Positions 20,820 to 28,774 of a DNA stretch of 64,000 nucleotides are shown here, piece after piece (position 1 is the stretch's first letter; every line of letters starts with the position of its first letter). A model generated the notes under the pieces. It did no database searches and was not told where the DNA came from. It saw only the letters and a program-made list of their open reading frames with translations. The translations under genes were made by a program, and so were the position numbers. The DNA is from SIG607 sp036307305 (GTDB lineage: Bacteria > Bacillota > Clostridia > Oscillospirales > Acutalibacteraceae), in contig JAXJXV010000010.1 in the NCBI GenBank assembly GCA_036307305.1, forward strand, positions 128,732-192,731, read 5' to 3'.

Positions 20820-23066
20820 CTATTCATAAAAGTTTCGTGAAAGCACTTCATTTTGCCACTCATCAGAAAGGGAAGTGAATTTCGCGGAAAAACCGGTTAC
20901 TCTTACTATAAGGTCGCGGTGCTTTTCGGGATGCTTTTGCGCGTCAAGAAGCTCCTCTTTTGTAACGCAGTTAAGCTGAAGCGATTGCATAGAGGTGGTT
21001 GCCGCTGTTCTTAAAAAGCTGTCGCAAACGTTAAGATTCATTTTGTTTGACGGCAATATTATATTTATAACACTATTTCCTGCAAATTCTCTGGAGTCAA
21101 GACAGGCAAGACTGTTTATTACACTCGTTACGCTTGGTATTTTTTTAAGTCTTGATGGTGTAAGACCCTGTGAAAACAAATCGCCGTTTTTTCGTCCGTC
21201 GGGAGTTGCAAGAGTTTTTTTACCCCAAAAAAGTATTTCGGTATAGGTCACATGTCCTAGATGTATCTTTCCGCCGTAGGAACCCTCTAGTCCACATACT
21301 AATGCATATAAGTCTTTGCTGAGCTTCTTTGCAAGAGAACAGGACGCTTCGCTTCCGTCACCCCATCCGTGACAAAGGGTGGCGTCAATGCGCATAATTT
21401 CATTATTTTTCCAGTTGTTTCTCATAGCGCTGAGGAACTCTTTTAAGGTGTATTTCTTTCGTTCGAAGCAAAGCTCTTTAATTGCAAGAAGCGAGTCAAT
21501 GATATTTGGGAAACCTATACACAGTAATTGCTCGTCTCGGTATTTTGCGCCACCTGCGGTATAGTCGGTTTTATTTTTCAGACAGTTTTTAAGGGTAGAA
21601 GAAAAAATCGGAAGAGGGTCAACCTTGTCCCAGATTTGTCCGCCTTGCTTAGTTATTCTTATTCTTTCTTTAAACAGAGTTCTGAAATTATTTATGGTGA
21701 TATCGTATATTTCTTCGAAACTTTGGACGTGGTCAATAGGTTCGAAGTACATATTGATGTTTTCTATTCTGCTTCTTGGATTGTAAAGAGAAAATTCAAA
21801 GGCTTTAAGGAGATTCAGATAGTTTCCTCCGTCGTATTTTTCACATTCCTGACACATAATACCCCAACAGCCTGTAACAATATAATCTCTTGCTTCCTGT
21901 AATGTCCTGCCTGAAGAAACGAGAGCAGGAATACAGGAATCGTCATTCTGATACAAAATCACACTGCTGCCTTTAAGTACCGAAATGTTTATCTGCTCTA
22001 AATATTCCTTAGGTGAGTTTTGAGAATAACGGCATTTGATTTTTGGAAAAATAATGTTTTCCTCTCTTGTTGCGGTTAAAAACATTCTTGTCAGCTCATT
22101 ATAGAAGTGATTTCCATCAAGGTCACATCCACCGAGAGTATAAGTGTTTTCAAGCTCGTGGTCGGCATAACCCACCATTTTCATATCGTGGTCATAATGA
22201 CAGTCAAAGGTAATTAGGAATTGAGAAATAAGCTCAAAAGCCTCCTGCTCGGTTAATTTTCCGTTTTCTATATCCTTTTTGTAGAACGGATAAAGGTCCA
22301 TATCAACTCTGCCAAAGGTGTTAGGGCCAACCCCTTCAAGACTGCCCAGCGCCTTTCTTAAAAAAGCGTAGGTATTAAGCGCTTCGTAAAAGCTTTTCGG
22401 AGCCTCCCAAGGAGTTCTTTCGGCGCTGTTTGCAATTCGGAGCATTCTTTCTTTTGAAGCGGTGTCAGGGGCAGACTCTGCCATATCTTTGGCTTTTTGG
22501 CTGAACTTTACGGAAATATCCCGTATTGCAGTCATACCTGCACAAACGGCTTCTAAAAACTCTTTTTCCTCTTGCTTTTCTGCAGAGTTCAAAAGAGCAA
22601 CAGCTTCCATATAAACGCCTTTAAGTCCCTTTTCAAAAATAGGACGGTAATTAAAGTTAAAATGCTGTACGGTATCGTTATACGCGCCGCAAATAAGATA
22701 AAACTGTTCGTTCATTTGCGCTGTTCTGATTTTGTGAAGCTCAGGGTCTTGGTCGATATAAAGCCGACTGTTTTTTGAGGCTGTCCAACCTCCCGGATGA
22801 ACTATATTATTAAACCAATGTCTTCCGTCACACATAGCCCCAAGCGTACCCGTTTCATAGTAAAATGGATTATTATAAAACAAAACGGGGTCAATGTGGT
22901 AGGCAATTTTCTCATATTGATAGGCTTTCATTTGGTATGAAGTCATAGGGAAAACCGCATTGTCGTCAAGTATTTTATTGACTTTTTCGGAAAATTTAAG
23001 GTTGTTTTTATCTGCCTTATTTCTGTAATAGTTGCACAGCTCGTCTCGTAATTTAGTAAAGTTCAT
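20820..23066 (-). CDS. Glycyl radical enzyme of the pyruvate formate-lyase superfamily, function unknown
   Basis: A 748-residue protein with the C-terminal glycyl-radical loop VRVTGFSAKFTSLS (radical Gly) and a mid-protein thiyl candidate Cys in IVTGCWGIMCQE. The GCxE motif of diol dehydratase, CutC and HypD types and the CC motif of PFL are both absent, so the reaction is not one I can name. These enzymes need a radical-SAM activase and strict anaerobiosis; no activase gene lies in the window near it. A divergent AraC-type regulator 136 bp away probably controls it. Family membership is firm; substrate is unknown. Confidence 0.85.
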   Translation of the reverse strand: MNFTKLRDELCNYYRNKADKNNLKFSEKVNKILDDNAVFPMTSYQMKAYQYEKIAYHIDPVLFYNNPFYYETGTLGAMCDGRHWFNNIVHPGGWTASKNSRLYIDQDPELHKIRTAQMNEQFYLICGAYNDTVQHFNFNYRPIFEKGLKGVYMEAVALLNSAEKQEEKEFLEAVCAGMTAIRDISVKFSQKAKDMAESAPDTASKERMLRIANSAERTPWEAPKSFYEALNTYAFLRKALGSLEGVGPNTFGRVDMDLYPFYKKDIENGKLTEQEAFELISQFLITFDCHYDHDMKMVGYADHELENTYTLGGCDLDGNHFYNELTRMFLTATREENIIFPKIKCRYSQNSPKEYLEQINISVLKGSSVILYQNDDSCIPALVSSGRTLQEARDYIVTGCWGIMCQECEKYDGGNYLNLLKAFEFSLYNPRSRIENINMYFEPIDHVQSFEEIYDITINNFRTLFKERIRITKQGGQIWDKVDPLPIFSSTLKNCLKNKTDYTAGGAKYRDEQLLCIGFPNIIDSLLAIKELCFERKKYTLKEFLSAMRNNWKNNEIMRIDATLCHGWGDGSEASCSLAKKLSKDLYALVCGLEGSYGGKIHLGHVTYTEILFWGKKTLATPDGRKNGDLFSQGLTPSRLKKIPSVTSVINSLACLDSREFAGNSVINIILPSNKMNLNVCDSFLRTAATTSMQSLQLNCVTKEELLDAQKHPEKHRDLIVRVTGFSAKFTSLSDEWQNEVLSRNFYE

Positions 23067-23086
23067 ATAAACACCGCCTTTCCCTC

Positions 23087-23115
23087 ATTATATATTCAGT
23101 AGAGCAACAGCACAA
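23087..23115 (-). promoter_or_regulatory. Probable promoter of glycyl radical enzyme gene
   Basis: Reading leftward: TTGTGC (23115-23110), 17-bp spacer, TATAAT (23092-23087), 21 bases before the ATG. The weak -35 fits an activator-dependent promoter. Confidence 0.55.
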
Positions 23116-23156
23116 TGTAATAACGAGAATTTTTGTAAAAATCGGAAATTTAAATA

Positions 23157-23184
23157 TTGAATAATTTTTGAAATATGCTATTAT
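23157..23184 (+). promoter_or_regulatory. Probable promoter of araC-type gene
   Basis: TTGAAT (23157-23162), 16-bp spacer, TATTAT (23179-23184), close to the start codon at 23203. Confidence 0.55.
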
Positions 23185-23202
23185 AAAAGAGGTGACGGTA
23201 TT

Positions 23203-23976
23203 ATGGATTTTGTAAATTTAAGAATAAAAGACGTAGAAAAGATAGTTAGTTTTTCGCCAAGAAGCAAGGAATGGAACAATAAAAATCGGTATCAGCATTT
23301 GGTGGGAATAGAGCTGTCAGGAAAAGCTTTGCACAAAATAGGCGGAAAAGAATTACTGCTGAATAAGAACGATGTTTTCTTTTTAAACCAAAAGGATGAT
23401 TATAGCGTCAAGCTTTTATGTGAGCCGTCTGAGGCTAAATCCTTTTCAATACACTTTACCACCTTTGAACCCATAGAAACTGACAGCTTTAACGTAAAAG
23501 CCGAAACACCCCTTGAGTTCATTAATCTGCTGAACAAGATTGAAAAAAAGTGGCTTAAGAAAAACGGAACCTTAGGGCTTATGAGTGACGTATATAAATT
23601 TTGCGCTATGCTTTATGAGCTTAAAAATAAGCCGTATATTCAAAGGGATAAAAAAATAATTGATGCTAAGGAATATATAAATACTAATTTTATGAAAAAA
23701 GACTGTATAGAAAAGACAGCGAAGCAGTATGGGGTCAGCAGACGGAGATTTAATGATATATTTAAAAACGCTTTCGGTGTGCTTCCAAAGAAATATGCTG
23801 ATACTCTATGCATTGATTATGCTACTTTGCTGCTTGCGGAAAAAGAATTCTCGGTTGGTGAAATAGCCGTTTTGTGCGGTTTTAACGACGTTTATTATTT
23901 CAGTAAATTCTTTCGCAGTAAAACGGGTATGTCGCCTCTTGCCTACAGAAAAGAAATTTCAAAAGACCGTATTTAA
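23203..23976 (+). CDS. AraC-family transcriptional regulator
   Basis: A 257-residue regulator with an N-terminal cupin-like sensor half (about 1-140) and a C-terminal double helix-turn-helix (about 155-250: KTAKQYGVSRRRFNDIF and the second helix pair VGEIAVLCGFNDVYYFSKFFRSKTGMSP). AraC proteins of this form usually activate catabolic genes on binding a small ligand. Divergence from the glycyl radical enzyme gene suggests that is its target. Its stop codon lies inside the terminator hairpin shared with sigK. Confidence 0.88.
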   Translation: MDFVNLRIKDVEKIVSFSPRSKEWNNKNRYQHLVGIELSGKALHKIGGKELLLNKNDVFFLNQKDDYSVKLLCEPSEAKSFSIHFTTFEPIETDSFNVKAETPLEFINLLNKIEKKWLKKNGTLGLMSDVYKFCAMLYELKNKPYIQRDKKIIDAKEYINTNFMKKDCIEKTAKQYGVSRRRFNDIFKNAFGVLPKKYADTLCIDYATLLLAEKEFSVGEIAVLCGFNDVYYFSKFFRSKTGMSPLAYRKEISKDRI

Positions 23977-23997
23977 AAATACGGTCTTAATTTTTTC
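23963..23997. terminator. Shared terminator of araC-type gene and sigK
   Basis: AAGACCGTAT/ATACGGTCTT stem with A-rich loop. The stop codons of both convergent genes are within it and the two CDS overlap by 4 bp (23973-23976). Confidence 0.75.
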
Positions 23998-24650
23998 AGA
24001 GCGGCTTTTTCTATACGGGAAACGTAGGAACGGGAAATACTAAGCTTCTTTGCTATTTCCTGTTGTGTCAGTTCTTCCTGTCCCCCAAGTCCAAAACGAA
24101 GTATAAGTATTTCCCGTTCCCGTTTATCGAGAACAACAGGAAATATCTTCTTTAATTTTTCAATGCTCAGCTTTGTGCTTATTTCTTCGGCTATATCTCC
24201 GTCGCAGGAAACAATATCCCCAAGGGTGAGCATATTTCCGTCCTTGTCGGTATCAATGGGGTCGTTAAAGGACACGTCCTGAGCAGTTTTCTTACTTGCC
24301 CTGAAATGCATAAGGATTTCATTTTCTATACATCTGGCGGCGTAGGTTGCAAGTCGGCTGCCTTTTGTGGTATCAAAGGTGGATATACCTTTAATCAGTC
24401 CGATTGTACCAATGGAAATAAGGTCGTCGTTATCTGCATTACCCGTATACTTTTTGGTTATATGGGCTACTAACCGCAGATTGTGTTCTACAAGCTTGTT
24501 TCTTGCATTTATATCTCCCGCTGACGCCTTTTGCAAAAGCTCTTGTTCCTCTGCCTTTGAAAGAGGCGGCGGAAAAGAACCGTTTTTTGCAACGTGCAAG
24601 GCGACAAAGAAAAAAACAGATAATATTTTTGATAGTATTTGAGTAAACAT
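23973..24650 (-). CDS. sigK: Sporulation sigma factor SigK (pro-sigma K)
   Basis: Sigma-K directs late mother-cell transcription during spore formation. The 225-residue protein has a hydrophobic N-terminal pro-sequence (about 1-22) before NGSFPPPLS, then region 2 (NLRLVAHITKKY; DDLISIGTIGLIKG; KGSRLATYAARCIENEILMHFRA) and region 4 (LILRFGLGGQEELTQQEIAKKLSISRSYVSRIE). These match sigma-K closely. The gene is not split by a skin element. It implies a sporulation programme, although no other sporulation gene lies in the window. Confidence 0.93.
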   Translation of the reverse strand: MFTQILSKILSVFFFVALHVAKNGSFPPPLSKAEEQELLQKASAGDINARNKLVEHNLRLVAHITKKYTGNADNDDLISIGTIGLIKGISTFDTTKGSRLATYAARCIENEILMHFRASKKTAQDVSFNDPIDTDKDGNMLTLGDIVSCDGDIAEEISTKLSIEKLKKIFPVVLDKREREILILRFGLGGQEELTQQEIAKKLSISRSYVSRIEKAALKKLRPYF

Positions 24651-24651
24651 A

Positions 24652-24699
24652 AAAATCCCCCATTCTCAGTCAATTATATGCTGATAAATGGGGGATTTT
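24652..24699 (-). promoter_or_regulatory. Hairpin with sigK ribosome-binding site in its arm and a promoter-like element in its loop
   Basis: Perfect 12-bp inverted repeat (24652-24663 with 24688-24699) with a 24-nt loop. Read leftward it ends the SDR transcript (stem then T-run). The GGGGGA in the distal arm is the only ribosome-site candidate for sigK. The loop holds CATATAAT (24680-24673), a -10-like element resembling that of sporulation sigma factors; no good -35 was found. Confidence 0.5.
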
Positions 24700-24709
24700 G
24701 TTTGTCCTG

Positions 24710-25471
24710 TTAAGTTTTTGCAAATTTCATAACAATACTTGCGGGAAGAACCTTTGCCAGTATGCGATAGAATTTGAAAAGGATATGAGGGGTATAAACG
24801 GCTTTCTTTCTGGCCGAATGTTTAAGAGCGTTGACGGCAACGGTTTTTGGATTTGTGCGGGGAAGGGTATCAAACATTTTTGATGCGCCCTTTTCAATAT
24901 TTGCAACAGGGAGAAATTCGGTGTCCATAGGTCCCGGACAAACAGCCAAAACATTGATTTTGCGTGATTTCAGTTCTTCCCGTAAAGCTCGGCTGAGGCT
25001 TGTGACGTAAGCCTTAGTAGAGCTGTAAACAGCCATACGGTAATTGGGAGTAAAGGAAGCTATTGACGAAACGTTTATAATCTCACCGTTTTCTTTCATA
25101 AAAGGCAAGGTGGCTCTTGTTAAATATGTAAGGGCGGAGCAGTTAAGGGCAACCTGATTTACGCAGTCCTCAGCACTGATATTTTCAAAATATTCAAGCT
25201 TACCGAAACCCGCGTTGTTAATAAGATATTTAACGTCGGGGGCGCTGTCACAAAGAAGCTGTGAGTATTCCTTTAAAGCGGCTGTATCCGTAAGGTCAAG
25301 GGAAAGTATAAAGCATTTTTCTTCACCCAGCTCTTTAGAAAGGCTCGTCAGCCTTTCTCTTCGTCTTGCAATAAGCCAGAAGGATTCAATTTCGGGGTGC
25401 TTTTCTTTAAGAGCAAGGGCAAACTGCTGACCGAGTCCTGAAGAAGCGCCTGTAATAATTGCAGTAATCAT
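24710..25471 (-). CDS. Short-chain dehydrogenase/reductase
   Basis: A 253-residue classical SDR: the NAD(P) motif TGASSGLGQQ at 8-17, NNAGFG, the catalytic Ser in NVSSIA and YSSTKAY (YxxxK). The C-terminal 30 residues are hydrophobic/basic (ILFKFYRILAKVLPASIVMKF), as in lipid-acting YqjQ-like SDRs. Substrate unknown. It is monocistronic, with its own promoter upstream and the sigK-region hairpin downstream. Confidence 0.85.
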   Translation of the reverse strand: MITAIITGASSGLGQQFALALKEKHPEIESFWLIARRRERLTSLSKELGEEKCFILSLDLTDTAALKEYSQLLCDSAPDVKYLINNAGFGKLEYFENISAEDCVNQVALNCSALTYLTRATLPFMKENGEIINVSSIASFTPNYRMAVYSSTKAYVTSLSRALREELKSRKINVLAVCPGPMDTEFLPVANIEKGASKMFDTLPRTNPKTVAVNALKHSARKKAVYTPHILFKFYRILAKVLPASIVMKFAKT

Positions 25472-25502
25472 AGAGTTCTCCTCGTGTTTGAATGTTAATG
25501 GT

Positions 25503-25531
25503 ATTATACCATATATTTCTCGTTATGGCAA
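25503..25531 (-). promoter_or_regulatory. Promoter of SDR gene
   Basis: Reading leftward: TTGCCA (25531-25526), 17-bp spacer, TATAAT (25508-25503). A perfect dyad ATGGTATTATACCAT (25498-25512) covers the -10. Confidence 0.7.
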
Positions 25532-25544
25532 TAGCTTATACAAA

Positions 25545-25573
25545 TTGACTTATATGGGTTGTTGCTATATAAT
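25545..25573 (+). promoter_or_regulatory. Promoter of MBL-fold gene
   Basis: TTGACT (25545-25550), 17-bp spacer, TATAAT (25568-25573), 15 bases before the start codon. Confidence 0.78.
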
Positions 25574-25588
25574 AAATAAGGTGATTTT

Positions 25589-26260
25589 ATGACAGACTTT
25601 AAATTAACGGCGCTTAAATACGCTGAGTCTACTATCAGTGACGCTTCGGTTATGCTTGGCGGGAAAAGTGACAGAATATGGCCGATATCGTTCTTTCTGT
25701 TCCTTTTTGAAACGGTAAAAAGGAAAATTCTTGTAGATACAGGTTGTAATGAGCTTGGCGGGTTTTATCTTAGCAGATTTATAAAGCCTATAGAACTGCT
25801 TTCAAATTATGGGGTGTCGGCAGAGGATATAACAGACCTTATTATAACCCATTCCCATTATGACCACGTTGCTCTGGCAGGTGAGTTTAAAAACGCAACT
25901 GTATATATACAGGAAAAAGAATATAATAGATGTAAAAACTGTTTCGTTCCCACTCAGAATATTGTTACCTTTGATAATTTCGTGAAGGTTAACGATAATA
26001 TAAAGGTGGTTTATATAGGCGGACACAGTATCGGCTCTAGCGTGGTAGAGTTTAACCTTGATGGAAAGAGCTTCGTTATAGCAGGGGACGAATGTTACGT
26101 CAGGGAATGTATTTTATGGAACAAACCAACAGGAAGCAGTGAAAATATAGAAAACAGTAAAAAATTTCTTAAAACCTACGGGAACGGAAAGTTTGAAATT
26201 TTCTGTTCTCACGATATGGATATACTACCGTCCAAAAACGGATTTTTAAGAATAATATAA
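25589..26260 (+). CDS. MBL-fold metallohydrolase, lactonase-like
   Basis: A 223-residue metallo-beta-lactamase-fold protein with THSHYDH (metal motif HxHxDH), later GGHSIGS, AGDECY and a final SHD histidine. The layout matches the N-acyl-homoserine-lactone-lactonase-like branch; the substrate is not predictable. Cytoplasmic, monocistronic, with its own promoter and terminator. Confidence 0.8.
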   Translation: MTDFKLTALKYAESTISDASVMLGGKSDRIWPISFFLFLFETVKRKILVDTGCNELGGFYLSRFIKPIELLSNYGVSAEDITDLIITHSHYDHVALAGEFKNATVYIQEKEYNRCKNCFVPTQNIVTFDNFVKVNDNIKVVYIGGHSIGSSVVEFNLDGKSFVIAGDECYVRECILWNKPTGSSENIENSKKFLKTYGNGKFEIFCSHDMDILPSKNGFLRII

Positions 26261-26303
26261 AAAGCACCTGATATCCAAGCTTTTGGATATCAGGTATATT
26301 TTT
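26261..26303. terminator. Bidirectional terminator, MBL gene and ABC transporter
   Basis: Perfect 12-bp stem (26266-26277 with 26284-26295), six-base loop, A- and T-runs on the outer sides. Confidence 0.88.
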
Positions 26304-28119
26304 AAGACTGTAAGCTTTTTAAATTATAAAATTCGCCTTTTTTACTCATAAGTTCGTCATAGGTGCCGAACTCTACACACTGACCGTCTCTGATAACCGC
26401 TATTTTATCGGCATTTCTTATTGTAGAAAGTCTGTGAGCTACTATAAACGTAGTGCGGTCTTTGGAAAGATTGTCTATAGCTTTTTGAATTTCCATTTCC
26501 GATACGCTGTCAAGAGCGCTGGTGGCTTCATCAAAAATAATTACTTTCGGGTCGCGGATTATGGCTCTTGCTATAGCAATGCGCTGTTTTTGTCCGCCTG
26601 AAAGCTTGTCGCCGTGTTCACCTACGCTGGTATTAAGACCGTGAGGTAGCTTTTCAATAACGCTTTTAAGCTGAGCCGCCTCTATTACTTCATTTAGTCT
26701 TTCCTTTGAAATACGTGGATTTCCGTATGTAATGTTATCTTTAACCGAGCCTGAAAACAAAATTGTTTTTTGAGGTACTACAGACAAAAACTTACGGTAG
26801 CTGTGCAGGTCGATATTTTCTATACTTTCTCCGTCAATAAGTATTTCGCCGGAAGTTGCTTTGTAAAAGCCTGTTACCATATTTATAATTGTGCTTTTCC
26901 CTGAGCCTGATTCACCTACAAGGGCGATGGTTTCACCCTTGTTTATTTTTAAAGAGAGTCCGTTAAGCACAGGCGTGTTTTTGTCGTATTTGAAAAATAC
27001 GTTTTTAAATTCATAGTTTCCTTCAAGACTTTTTAATTTTAATTTGCCTGCGTTATCCTCAATATCACCGGCGCAAAGAATTTCACCAATGGAAGTCACT
27101 GATTCGAGTCCTTTAGTTAAAATGGGCAAAATGACAATAACACTGTTAACGTATCCAAGTAGAGTGGCAAAATAGGTCTGATAAAGGGTGATGTCACCTA
27201 CGTTTTTAATAACACCCTTGAATGAAAGATAGACTGTGAAAAACAAGCAAACGATTTTTGCCAAAGACATAACTACCCATATTAAAGAACCAAAAAGACT
27301 TTGTATAAAATCCAACTTATAGCCTTTGTGAGCAACGTCGGTTACTTCGTTGGTTATTTTTCTGATTTCTTTATCCTCTAAGGCATGAGCTCTGGTGACA
27401 GGTACAAGCTCAATCATATCAATAACGCTCGATGAGGTATTTTCAACTGTTTTTCTGAATTCAGAGTTTTTAACCTTAAGAGGTCTTCTGAATTTTGCCA
27501 TAATAAAGACAAAAAAAGGAATACAAACAACGAACATAAGGAAGACGGGAACACTTTTTGAAATGATAATTACAAGAGTAATGCTCATATCAAAAAATAT
27601 TCGCATTGCTAAATCGAAAACTTGAGTAGAGAGAGCCTCTACGTTTTCCACATCGCGCATTACCTTGGACTGAATTTTTCCTGTAGGCATTTCTTTGTGG
27701 AAACCAATGGAAAGCTGTTGGAGCTTTCGCACCATAGCGCCTCTCAGTCCTGCTTCTACTCTCCTTTTTGCCTTGCTGAAAAAATGAGAGTGAATCATAT
27801 GAGTGGGTATGTTTTGTAAAAGTACAACAACGGCTATTATTAAATCGATAATAAGACGCTTTGCTGTATTTTCCGGTCTTTCGATAATCACATTAATTAC
27901 GTCAGCAGTAATAAGCGGTATTACCCAAACGGGTAGTTGCTTCAAAATAAAAAACAACGACGAAAAAAACAGATTTTTGTAGTCACCTTTATAAAGACCG
28001 AAAAGGATACGAAGACCTTTTCCGTTATTTTTACGGTAACATTCAATAAACTGTTCTTCCCGTCGTAAAATTTCTGTGCTGTTCAGAATTGTTTTTGATT
28101 TGTTTGTTTTCTTATTCAT
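26302..28119 (-). CDS. ABC exporter, fused membrane and ATPase domains
   Basis: A 605-residue half-transporter: an N-terminal six-helix exporter-type membrane domain (about 50-330) and an ATPase domain with Walker A GESGSGKST, signature LSGGQKQRIA, Walker B VIIFDEATSALD and H-loop VAHRLST. Such proteins work as dimers and export lipids, peptides or drugs. It lies 83 bp downstream of a DtxR-type regulator on the same strand, so metal-responsive expression is possible. ATG at 28119 is chosen over a GTG at 28128 because GGAGAG then has proper spacing. Confidence 0.9.
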   Translation of the reverse strand: MNKKTNKSKTILNSTEILRREEQFIECYRKNNGKGLRILFGLYKGDYKNLFFSSLFFILKQLPVWVIPLITADVINVIIERPENTAKRLIIDLIIAVVVLLQNIPTHMIHSHFFSKAKRRVEAGLRGAMVRKLQQLSIGFHKEMPTGKIQSKVMRDVENVEALSTQVFDLAMRIFFDMSITLVIIISKSVPVFLMFVVCIPFFVFIMAKFRRPLKVKNSEFRKTVENTSSSVIDMIELVPVTRAHALEDKEIRKITNEVTDVAHKGYKLDFIQSLFGSLIWVVMSLAKIVCLFFTVYLSFKGVIKNVGDITLYQTYFATLLGYVNSVIVILPILTKGLESVTSIGEILCAGDIEDNAGKLKLKSLEGNYEFKNVFFKYDKNTPVLNGLSLKINKGETIALVGESGSGKSTIINMVTGFYKATSGEILIDGESIENIDLHSYRKFLSVVPQKTILFSGSVKDNITYGNPRISKERLNEVIEAAQLKSVIEKLPHGLNTSVGEHGDKLSGGQKQRIAIARAIIRDPKVIIFDEATSALDSVSEMEIQKAIDNLSKDRTTFIVAHRLSTIRNADKIAVIRDGQCVEFGTYDELMSKKGEFYNLKSLQS

Positions 28120-28202
28120 ACAAATCACTCTCCAGAATAGGAAAAAGAAAATATTAAGTTGTTGGGCTTACAAGGTTTTTATACCATAGTGAAAAAGAAA
28201 AG

Positions 28203-28577
28203 TCAATGCTTTTTGCTAATATTTATGAATTTTTTAATAGCTTCAAGAGATGTGTCACTTATATCGTGTTCGATTTTACAGGCGTCCTCCGATGCGATTT
28301 TTTTATCTACACCGAGCCGCATAAGAAAATCGGTGATAACTGTATGTCTTTCGTATATCTTTTCGGCTATACTATAGCCTTCTTCGGTAAGAGTGAGATA
28401 GCCTTCTTTATCCATTATAACATAACCTGCGTTTTTTAGAATTCCAACGGCTCTGCTTACACTGGGCTTTGAAAAGCCTAAATAATCGCACACGTCAATG
28501 GAACGAACCTTTGATTGCTTTTTTGATAAAACGTATATGGATTCAAGATACATCTGACCTGATTCCAGAAGCTTCAT
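28203..28577 (-). CDS. DtxR/MntR-family metal-dependent regulator
   Basis: A 124-residue protein: an N-terminal winged helix (SIDVCDYLGFSKPSVSRAVGILKNAGYV) and a dimerisation/metal domain (AEKIYERHTVITDFLMRLGV ... CKIEHDISD). Metal-ligand candidates are the His in YERH and the C..E..H set in ACKIEHDIS. No SH3-like third domain is present, as in MntR. It probably represses its own promoter through the palindrome at 28607-28626 and may also control the exporter downstream. Confidence 0.88.
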   Translation of the reverse strand: MKLLESGQMYLESIYVLSKKQSKVRSIDVCDYLGFSKPSVSRAVGILKNAGYVIMDKEGYLTLTEEGYSIAEKIYERHTVITDFLMRLGVDKKIASEDACKIEHDISDTSLEAIKKFINISKKH

Positions 28578-28606
28578 AAAATCACTCCGACAGAATAAGT
28601 TTATTA

Positions 28607-28626
28607 ATGATATATAAATATATCAT
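28607..28626. promoter_or_regulatory. Palindrome, candidate operator of DtxR-type regulator
   Basis: ATGATATA-N4-TATATCAT, perfect 8-bp arms, overlapping the -10 (TATATT, 28622-28617) of the leftward promoter and lying 30 bp before the regulator start. Confidence 0.5.
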
Positions 28627-28645
28627 AATAATCACGAAAAAGCAA
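28617..28645 (-). promoter_or_regulatory. Promoter of DtxR-type gene
   Basis: Reading leftward: TTGCTT (28645-28640), 17-bp spacer, TATATT (28622-28617). Confidence 0.55.
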
Positions 28646-28714
28646 GTAAGGGAATATATGGCGAAGAAACTACGGGTTTTATATGCTCAGTTTTCGGAAA
28701 TAATAAATATTAAA

Positions 28715-28743
28715 TTGACAATACTCGGCTTTAAGTGTATAAT
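28715..28743 (+). promoter_or_regulatory. Consensus sigma-A promoter of murA
   Basis: Exact TTGACA (28715-28720), 17-bp spacer, exact TATAAT (28738-28743) with a TG two bases before the -10. It lies 32 bp ahead of the GTG start. Confidence 0.9.
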
Positions 28744-28774
28744 GGTCGTAAAGAAGTTACACGGAGATGTAGAA

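Noticed and set aside
28607..28774. Longer murA frame starting at 28607
   Set aside because: It would include the DtxR-type palindrome and a perfect sigma-A promoter; length and ribosome site support GTG 28775.
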